From: Microdochium bolleyi
Taxonomy: Eukaryota; Ascomycota; Sordariomycetes; Xylariales; Microdochiaceae
DNA length: 64,000 nucleotides
NCBI GenBank assembly: GCA_001566295.1
Contig: KQ964245.1
Coordinates: forward strand, 1,989,524-2,053,523
Direction: 5' to 3'
Position numbers and translations under genes: made by a program. A model generated the notes under the pieces. It did no database searches. It was not told the origin of the DNA and saw only the letters and a list, made by a program, of their open reading frames with translations. Position 1 is the first letter of the stretch. Every line of letters begins with the position of its first letter. This document shows positions 35,360-46,100 of this stretch, piece after piece.

Positions 35360-36958
35360 CTAAGCATACCGCCGTTGCTGGTCTGCCCACGGCCGCGCGT
35401 TCTCGCTGCTAGAGATGTCGACATTCTGTTGCTTGTAGATGCTCGGGATCCGGGGCACCTGAGGCACGTTCTGGAACGACTGCGGGCGGGCGGCGCCCAG
35501 CGGCTTCGGCGAGCTGGGCCGGGCGCTGCTTCTCTCGCGGAGCCTGCCGACCTTGAGCGAGCCCGCACCGAAAGGTCCCCCGTCGATGGGAGCGTTGTCC
35601 ACACGACGTCTGGGAGACTCCATGGAGCTGCGGATGGTCGCGGCCTCGACGCCCCCTCGCGAGACGGGCGGTAGTCTCGCCTTGACAGGGCTGGGGGACT
35701 TCTTGCGGAGCTTGCTGCTGCCTGCGCCGATACTACCGGACGCGGAGACGGAGCGACGAGGGGTGCGGCTCTGGTGCACTACTGGAGGGGCCGGCGAGGT
35801 GCCCCGTGGGCGGAGCTGTCTGTCGGAAGGAAGTGGCAGGCCGCCCATTGAGACCGACGGAACGCGCGACGCTGTTTGTCTCTCCATGGTGTCGCTCTGG
35901 GTAGCTGCCATATTGTTCGCGGAGGTCAGCGACGATGGGATCTTGCGGAGCTTCTTGGCCATCTTCCGAAGTGGCTGTGCGAGACTCGACTCTACAACGG
36001 CACCCTCATCCGTGTCGGTGCGTCCGCGCTTACGGCCTCTGAGTTTGTACCGTGATTCCGGGTCGGCTTGCCAGTCCATCGAGTCTCCACGGCGTTGCTC
36101 TTGCGAGACTCTGATGTTCTCCTGGGCCACAGCCAGGGCGGCCGACATGGTCTTTGCAGCGTCGCTCTCAACATACATCCCGGAACCTGTGGAGGGGATT
36201 GTTGGCAGTGCAGGAGCTCGTCGCGACGGCTGAGGCGGCACAGGTGCAGGCGCGGACGTCGGCATTGAGAAGTCATGCTGCTTAGGTGCCGCGGCACGCG
36301 GGCCGGGCTGGCGCGTGGACTGGATGGCATGTGCCTGGAAGAAGCCACTGGCCATGAGGTGCTGGTAGGACTCGAGGATCTCTTCGCGCGACGGCCTGTC
36401 TGTCGAAGCGGCGTTGCCCTGCAGGTTGGTCATGCTCGGCATGTGTTGGATGTGTATCTGGGACTGCGACTTCCAGGCCCTTGCGGGTGGTCTCGAAGGG
36501 TGCTGTTGTTGTTGTGGCTGTGGCTGGGTTGTCGGTGGAGGAGGAGGTATATAAGTGTCCTGGAGACTGGAGTGTTTCCGCTTGACGTCGTCTTTGCTCT
36601 GGTTCTGCGTGTTCGTGTTGCTGGTCGATCCCCATCCGAAGCCGAGCGCTCCCTTGAGACGGCCGAAGAAGGACGACTTCTTGATGAGCGGGGGGCGGTC
36701 GCCGGCATGATCACCTGACGACATGAGCTGTGCCTCGGCCGAGAGCGGGCGCTCCAGGCGGCGGCCCCTGCCACCTGCAGCGGCTGAAGCAGGATCTGAG
36801 GTGTAGAACTGACGTTCGTAGGCCTCGAGCTCGGGGCCCATAAAGACCGGGGGCGGCTTGGCGCTGATGCGGTCGTTCATGGAGCCCTCGAGGAAGCGTG
36901 AAGGTTGCTGGCGGATGCTGTCGCTCGACGACCGCAGGAGGCAGGCGTCGGCGGCCAT
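35360..36958 (-). CDS. Basic, disordered protein of unknown function, probably nuclear
   Basis: Single-exon gene of 532 aa from the ATG at 36958. The N terminus has motifs that look constrained: SSDSIRQQPSRFLEGSMNDR, then FMGPELEAYERQFY and KKSSFFGRLKGALGFGWG, the last a Lys/Gly-rich amphipathic stretch. The remainder is Ser/Pro/Gln-rich with many basic clusters that could be nuclear localisation signals (RGRKRGR, KKLRK, KLRKKSPSP) and SP/TP sites for proline-directed kinases. A helical stretch around AAKTMSAALAVAQENIRVSQEQRR is the only clearly ordered part in the middle. There is no signal peptide or membrane segment. I do not recognise a named domain and assign no function; a nuclear role is inferred from composition. 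It lies between convergent SPT23-like and tandem veA genes. Confidence 0.72.
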   Translation of the reverse strand: MAADACLLRSSSDSIRQQPSRFLEGSMNDRISAKPPPVFMGPELEAYERQFYTSDPASAAAGGRGRRLERPLSAEAQLMSSGDHAGDRPPLIKKSSFFGRLKGALGFGWGSTSNTNTQNQSKDDVKRKHSSLQDTYIPPPPPTTQPQPQQQQHPSRPPARAWKSQSQIHIQHMPSMTNLQGNAASTDRPSREEILESYQHLMASGFFQAHAIQSTRQPGPRAAAPKQHDFSMPTSAPAPVPPQPSRRAPALPTIPSTGSGMYVESDAAKTMSAALAVAQENIRVSQEQRRGDSMDWQADPESRYKLRGRKRGRTDTDEGAVVESSLAQPLRKMAKKLRKIPSSLTSANNMAATQSDTMERQTASRVPSVSMGGLPLPSDRQLRPRGTSPAPPVVHQSRTPRRSVSASGSIGAGSSKLRKKSPSPVKARLPPVSRGGVEAATIRSSMESPRRRVDNAPIDGGPFGAGSLKVGRLRERSSARPSSPKPLGAARPQSFQNVPQVPRIPSIYKQQNVDISSSENARPWADQQRRYA

Positions 36959-38596
36959 GGTGATTGTCGGAGCGCAAGCTGTCGTGAGGTTGTTGGTGGT
37001 GAGGTGTGCGGGCTGGTGTCGTGCTCGATCAGAAGGGTTGAAGGGAAGCCGGGTGCTGGTTGATGTGCGGTCGACTGTGGCATGGGAGCGCAGGTGTGTC
37101 TAGTCGTTGTTGAGGAAGAGCATTTCTCCTTGGGAACCAGAGATTGGTGGTGAGGCAGCAATCCAGGAGTGAAGGTGTGCAACGGGTGCTCTCTTGAATG
37201 TTTACTCTGGTCGTTGCTGTCGCGCAGTGGTGCGAGAACAGCGGCTGTGATTGGTCACGGTGGGCCACCCGGTTCGCAGGGCAACATGTCCTCTGGCATG
37301 TGCGGCCGTGGACCTCCTCATCGTAGGGTACCTTTATATTACACCCACTGGTTTACCGGAGTCGTAGGGGTCACTGACACATACCCACGTACGAAACCAA
37401 TTTCTCATACGCGCATGTGCATTCCCAAAGCGACGCAGGATCCATTGCTACGGCGGACTGTGTGCTCTTCCCAAGGGGCAGACTGGCTTTGTTGCTCCAT
37501 CATCTCAACCAGACCCTGCTCCGAACCCACCACCAACCAGGCTCACGACTCCTGAAGCTCTCGGCCAGTCCGATATTCACGCATCATGGTCGTCTCAGTC
37601 TCAGGGCCAGCACAGTATGTGGGCATCGCAGTACTCTCAAGGGGACATCCACACTCTCGCGCAAGGAACACAGGGCCAATCAATACTTGTACGCCACGAC
37701 TGTCAGGACGACCGTGAAGACGAGATCCGGCCCGTGCAGCGAGACTTACATACCCACCTGCCGAAGCCAAGCGGGACAAGGCACTCCTTAAGGCGTGCCC
37801 ACCAACAGGATCGGCATAGACTGCATCTTGACTTCTGGTGGCCCACAGTGATTTTGTCGCCGAGCGCGAGATGCCAGATGACCTTTGCGGAAGCTATCCT
37901 CCGGCTGGTCGGCGTCACTTAGGGGTATGTATGGTATTGCACAGCACGGCACGTAGCAGTTTTTTGAAGTTTTGAGAGACAGCCGCAGGCATACAGAATA
38001 TGTCTGGATAAAGCATAGCGCATGATTGCACTGATCAGAATTGATGTTTTCATTTCGTGAACGACTCAAGGGTTGAGAGCAAAAGTAATGGTGTGCAGGC
38101 ATCTATCCCTTTGCGCCAAAAGTTCCAATCCTGGGAATCGAAACTCCCAATCCCCTAGCCCCGCTGTCTCTCATAAGAAATCTGATCTAAAAGATAAAGT
38201 GAAATGCATCCGTGTCCGCGAACTCATGAGGTATTCCCGACCTGTGTCCCAAACTCCGTTTTTGCGCCCCGGAATGATGAGGGTAGATAGGGGGGTTCCC
38301 ACAAAGGGGACAGTAAAGTCAAGCACGAGCCTGTGTCTCGTAGTAGTAAATGCAATGCTTCCAGACATAGGAAAGGAAGGAGTTTGCGGTGAGTGCCCAA
38401 GTGAGACCCGGGTGCGATGACCCAGGATGGTGCCCCGAAGCAATACCAGGAACATGATGATGGTGTGCATCGAGGCACAGGAGAAAAGAAACCAAGCAAT
38501 GAAGTAAGCAGAAAGCCACCCCCAGCCATACATCCCCAGTGTGGTCCGTGGCACTTGAAAGGTGATCTAAAGATGGAATGCAGCGTTGGGGCTCGT
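36959..38596. other. Intergenic: promoter of the 35.4 kb gene and 3' flank of veA
   Basis: 1.6 kb, no gene recognised. A TATA-like element lies on the minus strand near 37335-37341, about 380 bp upstream of the ATG at 36958. Confidence 0.5.
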
Positions 38597-40168
38597 CTAG
38601 CGCCTGGCGTACTCGCTGGCGATGGGGCCGGTACTGCCGTCGAGGCGTGCAGCCCAGTGAGTGCCGTCGGCACGCTTGTAGGTGAGGTCTTCTGGGTTGA
38701 AGAGGTCGTCCTCCTCCCGCCATTCTCCTGGTCTCTGGTGGTTTGCAAGGCGAGCCTCCTCGCTGCTGTAGAAGGCCTCTTCCCGACGTCTCTTGATCGG
38801 CGCAGGAGGTGGCACGGCATACAGCGCTTTGGGTTCCAGAGCTGGCAATTCGCGGTGGCCTATGCTCGCGTTCCTGGCAATGACATCGTAAGGGGCAAGG
38901 GAGATTGACGATCGAGGGTTCGCTGGAATCGAGACCTTGGCCGCCGGAGCTATAGGCGCATAGTAGGACGCAGCGGAAGGTCTCCGCGAGTCCATCTCGT
39001 GCCGAGAAAGCGGCCGCTCGATGTGTCCGTATCCCTGAGGAGGGAAACCTGGTGTTGTGGTGCCAGTCGGCGAGGGCAGCGGAGGATACGCAAGGCCATG
39101 CGCAGAGGAGCTAGCTGTACGACGGTGCTGGCGAGGCTCGTGGGTGAGAATAGCTGCCGGGTGGCGGAGGAACAAAGCCGCTGATGCTGCCCCCACGACC
39201 AGCAAAGTCCAATGGTCCGCCTGGACCTGCTCGGTGATCCATCATGGATGGACGTCGTTGTGAGTCCATGCCGTATGGGCCGCTGCGCTCCATGCTCGCA
39301 ATGCTGTCGGATCGTGGCCTGATGTCTGCAGGTATTTCATTTCTCGGGGGCTGTCCATAGTTGTCCTCAGCTGCTTTGTCAGGAGCCCCAGGTCCGGTGG
39401 GCTTGCGGTCTCTGTCACGTCGCCGCATCCGTACATCGCGACGTATCCTCACACGGCAGCCCTGCTCGGCGACGGTGCGACTCAAGTTGGTGCTTTCTGT
39501 GAGGCCGGGGAACTTCTTGGCGCTGTATACAGTGAAGTCGCCAGATGTGACTTCCATGCGGCAGAACCAGGCTTGGCCAACCTCGTTGATCATCGGGTTC
39601 TCTTCGCCCTCAACGTCGGCATTCATGGGATCCTTGGTCAGTTCGTACAAGGTGAAGACGAGCTTGTAGAGACCCTCGTGGCGGACCGACAAGTCAGGGA
39701 AGATGAAGTAGCCAGCAGGGTGCGGCCTGTCGAGATAGGAGCAGCCAGCCACGGGCAGACCCGACAGGACAGGCGGTTGTGCCTGCAGGCGTCCCGAAGC
39801 CATAGGCCGTGCTTGCTCGAGCGAGGTGTAGGCGAAGAAGTCTGCGTGAATATCAAATGTGATGTCTCTGGCTGCGTTGAAGTCCTCGCCCTCAAATACT
39901 CTGAACTGAATGACAGGCGGCGGATCGACAGGGCGACGGTCCGCGGAAGCTATATTTGGTACCGTCAGCATGGGGTCCGCACGTCAAACTCTCGGTACCT
40001 AGGAGGCGACTTACACTTGGGTCCTGAACCACAAGCGCGAGCGCGCTCTGGCTCCTGGATGAGACACATCTCGTACCACAGGGTTCTGCCGCCCTTGGTC
40101 ACACGCTTCATGACGCTGCGAGAGCCATCGCGAGCGGTGCTCGATGGCGCTGGCAGGCTTGCCGGCAT
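38597..40168 (-). CDS. veA: Velvet family regulator VeA, with an unresolved frame break
   Basis: Exon 1 is 40168-40015 and exon 2 begins at 39949 (65-nt intron). Velvet-domain hallmarks identify VeA: QEPERARACGSGPK|SSADRRPVDPPP across the splice, LDRPHPAGYFIFPDLSVRHEG, YSAKKFPGLTES and TVAEQGCRVRIRRDVRMRRR (domain about 24-229). VeA couples light to development and secondary metabolism, moving to the nucleus with VelB and LaeA. Exon 2 hits a TAG at 39113-39111 (330 aa), but the next frame immediately continues with plausible VeA C-terminal sequence (ending TYKRADGTHWAARLDGSTGPIASEY) to a stop at 38597. An 85-nt intron at 39115-39199 with a weak gtcgtg donor would give 473 aa; otherwise a one-base frameshift is present. 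Upstream, a donor-like site near 40293 suggests a 5' leader intron. Confidence 0.85.
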
Positions 40169-43100
40169 GGCCTGGCCCTCGAAGATTGAGAATCAGCATC
40201 CAGAGTGTCTGAGCTCAAAGAAGTGGGGAGCTCCCGTCTCGGCAGTGCCCCAAGCACCTGAACGGGCATCCGAGGACACCTGAGGTGTTCTTACCGGGTT
40301 GTACTCCATCTTGAGGAGTTGTTTGCTGCGATCCCCGAATGCTGTAGATGACCACCAGGCCGGGACGGAAGATTGGTGTCGGAGTTACACGTGCAGACTG
40401 GTGAACTGGATGCAAGCTGGAGCGGCGCCGGCGGGTCCGAGGAGATAGGACAGCTGCAGTTTATGGATACATCCAAGTGAGCCGGTGGTCTTTTCCGAAA
40501 GTTGCAGGCGGGTGAGTGGTCGAGGTCCAGGGCGATGGCCGGTTGGTAGAGGTGCTGGCTGGTCGTTCTACTGGTGGAGAGCGTCGGCGGGCGCGTGTAT
40601 GTTGGCTGGTGGTTGTTGGTGTGGCGATGGCCCGGGACGACGCAATAGCGACACGCGGAAGTGACGACAGTCGGGTTGGTGTTGAGGCAGTTGGAAGGAG
40701 AGGAGAGATACAGGCCTGCCGCGAGGAAAGTGGTGGCGAGGCGGGTAATAGGAGGGTCTCAGCAGTACCGTCGGCCGACAGTGAACGGCCGTGTGCCCAG
40801 CGCGGGAAATAAGCGTGACAGCAGCGGGAAGAGGAGCAAGATCTGGACGGGGCCGGCCAGCCAGGGCTCGCGGCCGGGTGTGGGCATGGCACGAGTTAGT
40901 GCGTTCAGAGGCTGCCTGGGGGGCCTTGGGTGCGCCGGACTGAGGAGTCCCTACAGCGAAGGTACAGCCTGGGCGGCGGACTGGGCCGCGTGTGATTGGT
41001 GCACCGAGCCTGGCGGGGGGGCAGGCCGGCTGCAGCCAGTCACTTGCGGCCCCAAGTTCCAGGTTCTGCCGTCTGGGGGGTGGCTGGCCCCACTCGCACC
41101 ATCTTGGCCAGGGTGCCCTCCAGCTGCCTCCAGCGCCCTCGAGCCCGGCTGCGTGGGTTGCCAGTGGGTGTGCAAGGTGGTGCTGCCCCTCGCTCGTACT
41201 GTGCGGCTCAGCTTGCTCACATCTCGTATGCCGCTGCCATCATGGTCATGCGAGGCTTGCTTGTCTTGCTTGCTTGCCCGGCCTGTGGCCCCGGATGGCA
41301 GATGCTGACCACCACCACCCTGCCACGTGCCGGTCTGGTCTGTCTTGGGACGCTCGGGAGGGTGCAGTGTTCCAAATCATGCAGCAGGCTCATGGCAAAG
41401 TTCACAACCGACGGACAAGCACGGGCGCTCCGGAGTTCTTCCATGCGCAGTCTTCCCCCAGTCCGCAATACGCAGTGCTCCGTGGTTTCTGACTGGCTAA
41501 ATTGGTGGGCGCCGGCGCAAATGCCAGCAGCACGGCACGCATGCATTGACAACAACGGAGAGGCTAAAGATGCGCAGCTCCGTCGCTGGGCCGCCGTCGC
41601 CATCCCAGGCTTGCGTGCCATGGCGTGCCGGTGCACGCTCTCGACGTCGAGGCCTGCCTCGCCTGCGATGCGATCGCCCTATCGCCTGTGACGCGACCTT
41701 CAAGGGACGGCATATCGCTGCTGCAGGGGTGGCGGGGAAGACGCCAGCGCCTCCGCCGGAACGCACCCTCGGGCCCGGAGAGTGAGCATCGAATTGGGCA
41801 AGGCCCGGACGAGTGGGATGCGAGCCGTGCCTCGCCGTGCGCGCTGTGTTTGGGCGTGGCAGGGTGTCCCTTGCTGCACCGCATCTTGTATACGCTGTCC
41901 CGGGTGCCAGATCGAGTGCCTCTGCCAACCTTATCGAGAGGGTGCGGACGGGCGTGCGTGCCCTTGCGTGCCTCTGGGGATGGGATGAGCGCGTGCATCG
42001 CACCACCGCCACCAGAAAAGGCGGCCACCATTTGCCATCCACGAGCAAAGGAAGGCGTCCACACTGCGTCGTTCCCGCGCCTGGAGGGCAGCCAGAGGCG
42101 AGGGCCCGCGAGGCTCGGCGGGGACGGGGCTGTGGGGCCCGTCAGACGGTTTGGGCAGGCGCCTCATAGCCCCAAGCAGCATAGGGCCGGCGCCCGTGCA
42201 CCGGGATCTTTTGAAGATCTTGTCGGTTCCCGGCTAGCGCCGCCCAGAGGCAGAGCCCGGTGGGTCGTGCCTTCCAAGGTTCCTTAGCTCCCGTCCTCCA
42301 GGGCTGCCACTGCCCGCCTGTCCTACCAGGAGTGGCCCCATTGCACAAATCTCCGTCGCCCTAGCCCCAGCATCCACAACCACCGCACAATTGCACTTCG
42401 CCCATCGGGCCACGCAGGCAACCGTCTTCAGCAGCCATCGACGGTGCGCAGTACGCAACACGCAATACGCAATGCGCAGCACGCAGTAGGTTCGATCCGG
42501 TCTGCGCACGGCACCTTCAGGAAGGTCCAGTCGGGCGCCACACTCGACGGGTCTGGCTGGTCGGTACCTGGGCAGCACCCTCCCTTGTGGCCAGGTCGGC
42601 TGTCTGTCTGTCACAGCGCACAGCGCGTGTCGCGCAGCAGTCCCGGCTGGCCTTGCAGCAGATCCTCCCGCTGCTCGCCACGAAAATCAGATGATGGGAC
42701 GACCTGCAAAGCGCCCCAGGCCTGCGGGTGACGTCTCGGCTTACATATCGAGTCTAGTGCGCCCAGGCAAAGGAACGCTGCGAGATCTCACAAAGCCAAT
42801 ACGATGGAGGGTTCGTCAGTCCCAACCGGGGAAGCCATTCGTCACGCCCATGGACCACTCCAAGTCCCGAGCCCTTCGGTACTCGGTGGTGACAGGGGCT
42901 TGCACGCGCAAGGGAGCACCAAGTCCCAATAAGTTCCAACGGACATTGGGAGTACGAACCCGGGATCTGACCACCCTTGTCGCCAAAAGTTCTTGGTACA
43001 CCCCTGCCTGGCGATCCCACCCGTCCGGGAAGCTCGTCCACGATGGCCCAAGGAGTCAAGAACCCTGTCCTGCTCACCCGTCGATTCCACAGTATCCACA

Positions 43101-46100
43101 GTGCCCACAGCAGCTATCTTCGTTCTCCCACTCCTGTTCGTTCCACAGATGGGGATTTGGCAACTCTTCACGATGGGCCGAATTGGTTTTGGAATCATGA
43201 CTGATTCTGGGTCGGATCCAGCCGCGTCTGGGAGGATTCGCGCAATTGTAGCCAACCGTTGGGGTCTGCTGAGACGATGCCGCCCTCGGAATCGGGTTCT
43301 CAGCTCGCAACCCTCGCATACATATCCCGGAGCAAACTCCCCAGGCCCAAGACATCGCAAGCAACGAGATCATACGACTATCTGGTTTGATCCTCATGGT
43401 TTCTTTCTCAGAGAATTGTCATCGTGCTATGGAGTACCCAGCAAGGGAGAGAGCATGCAGTCGGACACCGACCCTAATACCATTATTAGCACGCTTTGAT
43501 GCGCGCGCCTTGAGGACACATACCACTTCGTCCAGAGACATGCGAGCCACCAAGCGCCTGGACCAGCTGCTTGGGAACTCGTTGGCTGGCGTGGTCTGCC
43601 CCAGGCTCCTGGTATCAGCATTGTAGCAAACTACAGGACGATAAATGCCAGCGGCGGGCGCGTCGTCCAGGGCTCCACGTTACACAGCATGCCACGCAAG
43701 GACGAGAGCCCAAAGGTACAAGAGGTGCTTCTTGTACTGCCACTCTCTGTGCTGTGCAGCACACAAAAGCAACACACTCACGGACACAGTCATGCTGGTG
43801 CCGTGCGCCATCTGGTGCCACGGTTGTACGAGGCAGTAACCGCGCTGGGAAAGGCCCGCTGCTCAAGCATCGATCCTGGCCGTGACGACTGGCAGTACAA
43901 CTCGTGCAACAACGACCTGCGGGGCAGTGTCAGCCTGACGTGTGGGCTCTCCGCGGTTTCTGGAAGGCGCGTACATTCCTCAAGCACGGCGAATTCTGTG
44001 ATTCCTTCCGGCGGGACAGACATGTCTTAGATCCCCATCGTGTGGTTGGCGTGCGACGCCCGCAGTGATTCACAGGCTCCTCGACCTCGCTCGGCTTGGC
44101 TTGCCTGAAAAGGGCTGGGATCCTCGTGGCATTTCGACCATGTGTTTCGCGCCCGAAAAGAAACCACTGTGTGTCAGAACTCGGTACCTGGCTTGCTGCA
44201 GGCGAGCAGGGTGGCGTCAGAGCTGCGGATGGCAGCAGGTGGTGACGAGGCGGACTATCAATCCTTCAGCCTAGCCCTCATATTTTCCAGGCTTCGTCAT
44301 GTGTGCCAGGTATGGATCCCGGCCACTTTCTAGTGGACAACCGGACCTGTATCTCCTCTGTGATATATGCCAGTAAAATCCGAACACCGCGTGGAATGAA
44401 TGGTAGAGTACACGCCTCTCCGGACGCGCTTTGGGACTCACTAGTTGTCGGGCTTCCCACGGCAGCTGTCTGCGAAGCTATTGAAGTCAAAGTGCCGAGC
44501 AGTTGCGATTGGCTCAGGATTCGCGAACACGGTTCGTCGCCGCCCAGCCCATTTGAGCTAGGCCGCGACGAGCAATCCGACGTCAAAGCACACATGCAAC
44601 TATGTCACATGGCTGGGGACTCTATTGAGCTGTCACAGGTTACACTAGCTCCTCCTTCAGGTCGTCCCTGTGGGGTGGTTTGGCTGCCGGACTTGTCCGC
44701 CGAGCACTGACGGTTCAGGCGCAGCCTGCTCAGCTCAGCCCTGCCTAGCCCTCCCTCGTCAATGGTCAGTCAATGGTAACATGGTCAGTGTCTGATAGTA
44801 ACCTAGACCTGCCGCGCACTGAGTGCCGCCAATCATCCGGTCTTCCCGTTTGGCAGTTCAGAAAGCACAGTTTCTCCCGGGTGAAACGGGGCAGTCCGAG
44901 CGAATGAAGCCACGCAAAGAACTACTTATTGCTAGAAGAGTCTCGCTGCTAGAGCTGCACGCCCGGTGCCAGCCACATCACAGCACTCACATCCGCTCCT
45001 GGGAACCTCTTCGGGACGGACAGACTTCCACCGATCAGCATATCCCGTTCCACTAATAAATCAGCCGCGCTGCCCATATTGGTCGAATGGCCCTTGAGCA
45101 TCACAGAGCCGAGAATGGAGGGTTCTAACGGGGAGACCAGAATAAAATAAATGAGCGCGCGGCGTCTGGAGATTTCCGGCCTCTTTTCAGGGGCCAAGCA
45201 TACCGGCCTCGAACTCTATACTCCAACTAGTCCGTACTTTGCCTCCCTTTTGGACGTCCGGAAGTGCGGCAGAAGGTAGGTAAGTATGCGTGATTTGACA
45301 TGTGTTCCTGTCCCTGCGTCATGGGCGAGCTGGCTACCAGATCGAGACAAGGTTGGGGGGAGGTATAAAAATGGTAACCACATTTTTGTTCTTGGGGGGG
45401 CTTTTGCCAATGATAGGTAGGGATACGGAACCCTGAAGACGGGGAACGCCACTCCCGGCCAGGCCTTCCTTCCCTCAATGATTAGACTAAAACGCAATCG
45501 AGGCCGGATCTGGATGGAAAAAGGAGGAGGACGAGAAGGACGAGAAGGAGGAGGGAGAGGGGCTGATAGCTCTGAACTATGATGATGATGATAGATACCC
45601 GTCTCGCCCGTTCGCCTTCAATGGCAGCATCAACTACAGAGGCTCCACGGACGGCATCATCGCCCGCCAGCATCATCATCATCGGAGAATGCTCCGCTTC
45701 GCCGCGTACAGGTCAGCTCTGCCCTGATTGCTCGAGCATATGCGAGCGCACGAACGCCACCCGGCCATCGGCTCCCTCTCTTTCTCTCTCTCTCTCTCTT
45801 GCGCGCGGTGTCATGTTGCGACGTCGTGGCTGCAGTTTGGGGAGCAAGCGGTAAAGGGAGGAGGAGAGGGACGGGAAAGCGGGCATCTGGACGATTCGAG
45901 ATGGAATGGAAACCATGAAGTGATGGTGGCGAGATCGTTCGAGGCCGCGCTCTCTCTCTCTCTGTCTCTCTCTGGCCCTCTGTGTCACCCCTGTGCGTTG
46001 TGGAGATAAACCCCATGGGCGTGTATACTGTGTGGTGTGTGCGATGGGGTGTGTTTTACTCTTGGTTCGCGAGCTAAAAGGAAACTTTTCCGCACGCCGG

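Noticed and set aside
40461..40892. Minus-strand frame of 143 codons upstream of veA
   Set aside because: Composition is that of a CT-rich fungal leader (Ser/Pro/Thr/Arg), with no motif; more likely veA 5' UTR.
42940..42995. tRNA-like B-box (gggttcgtactccc) on the minus strand
   Set aside because: The T-arm does not pair, the T-loop lacks the conserved A, and no cloverleaf can be drawn; a similar-looking stretch near 38107-38140 also fails.
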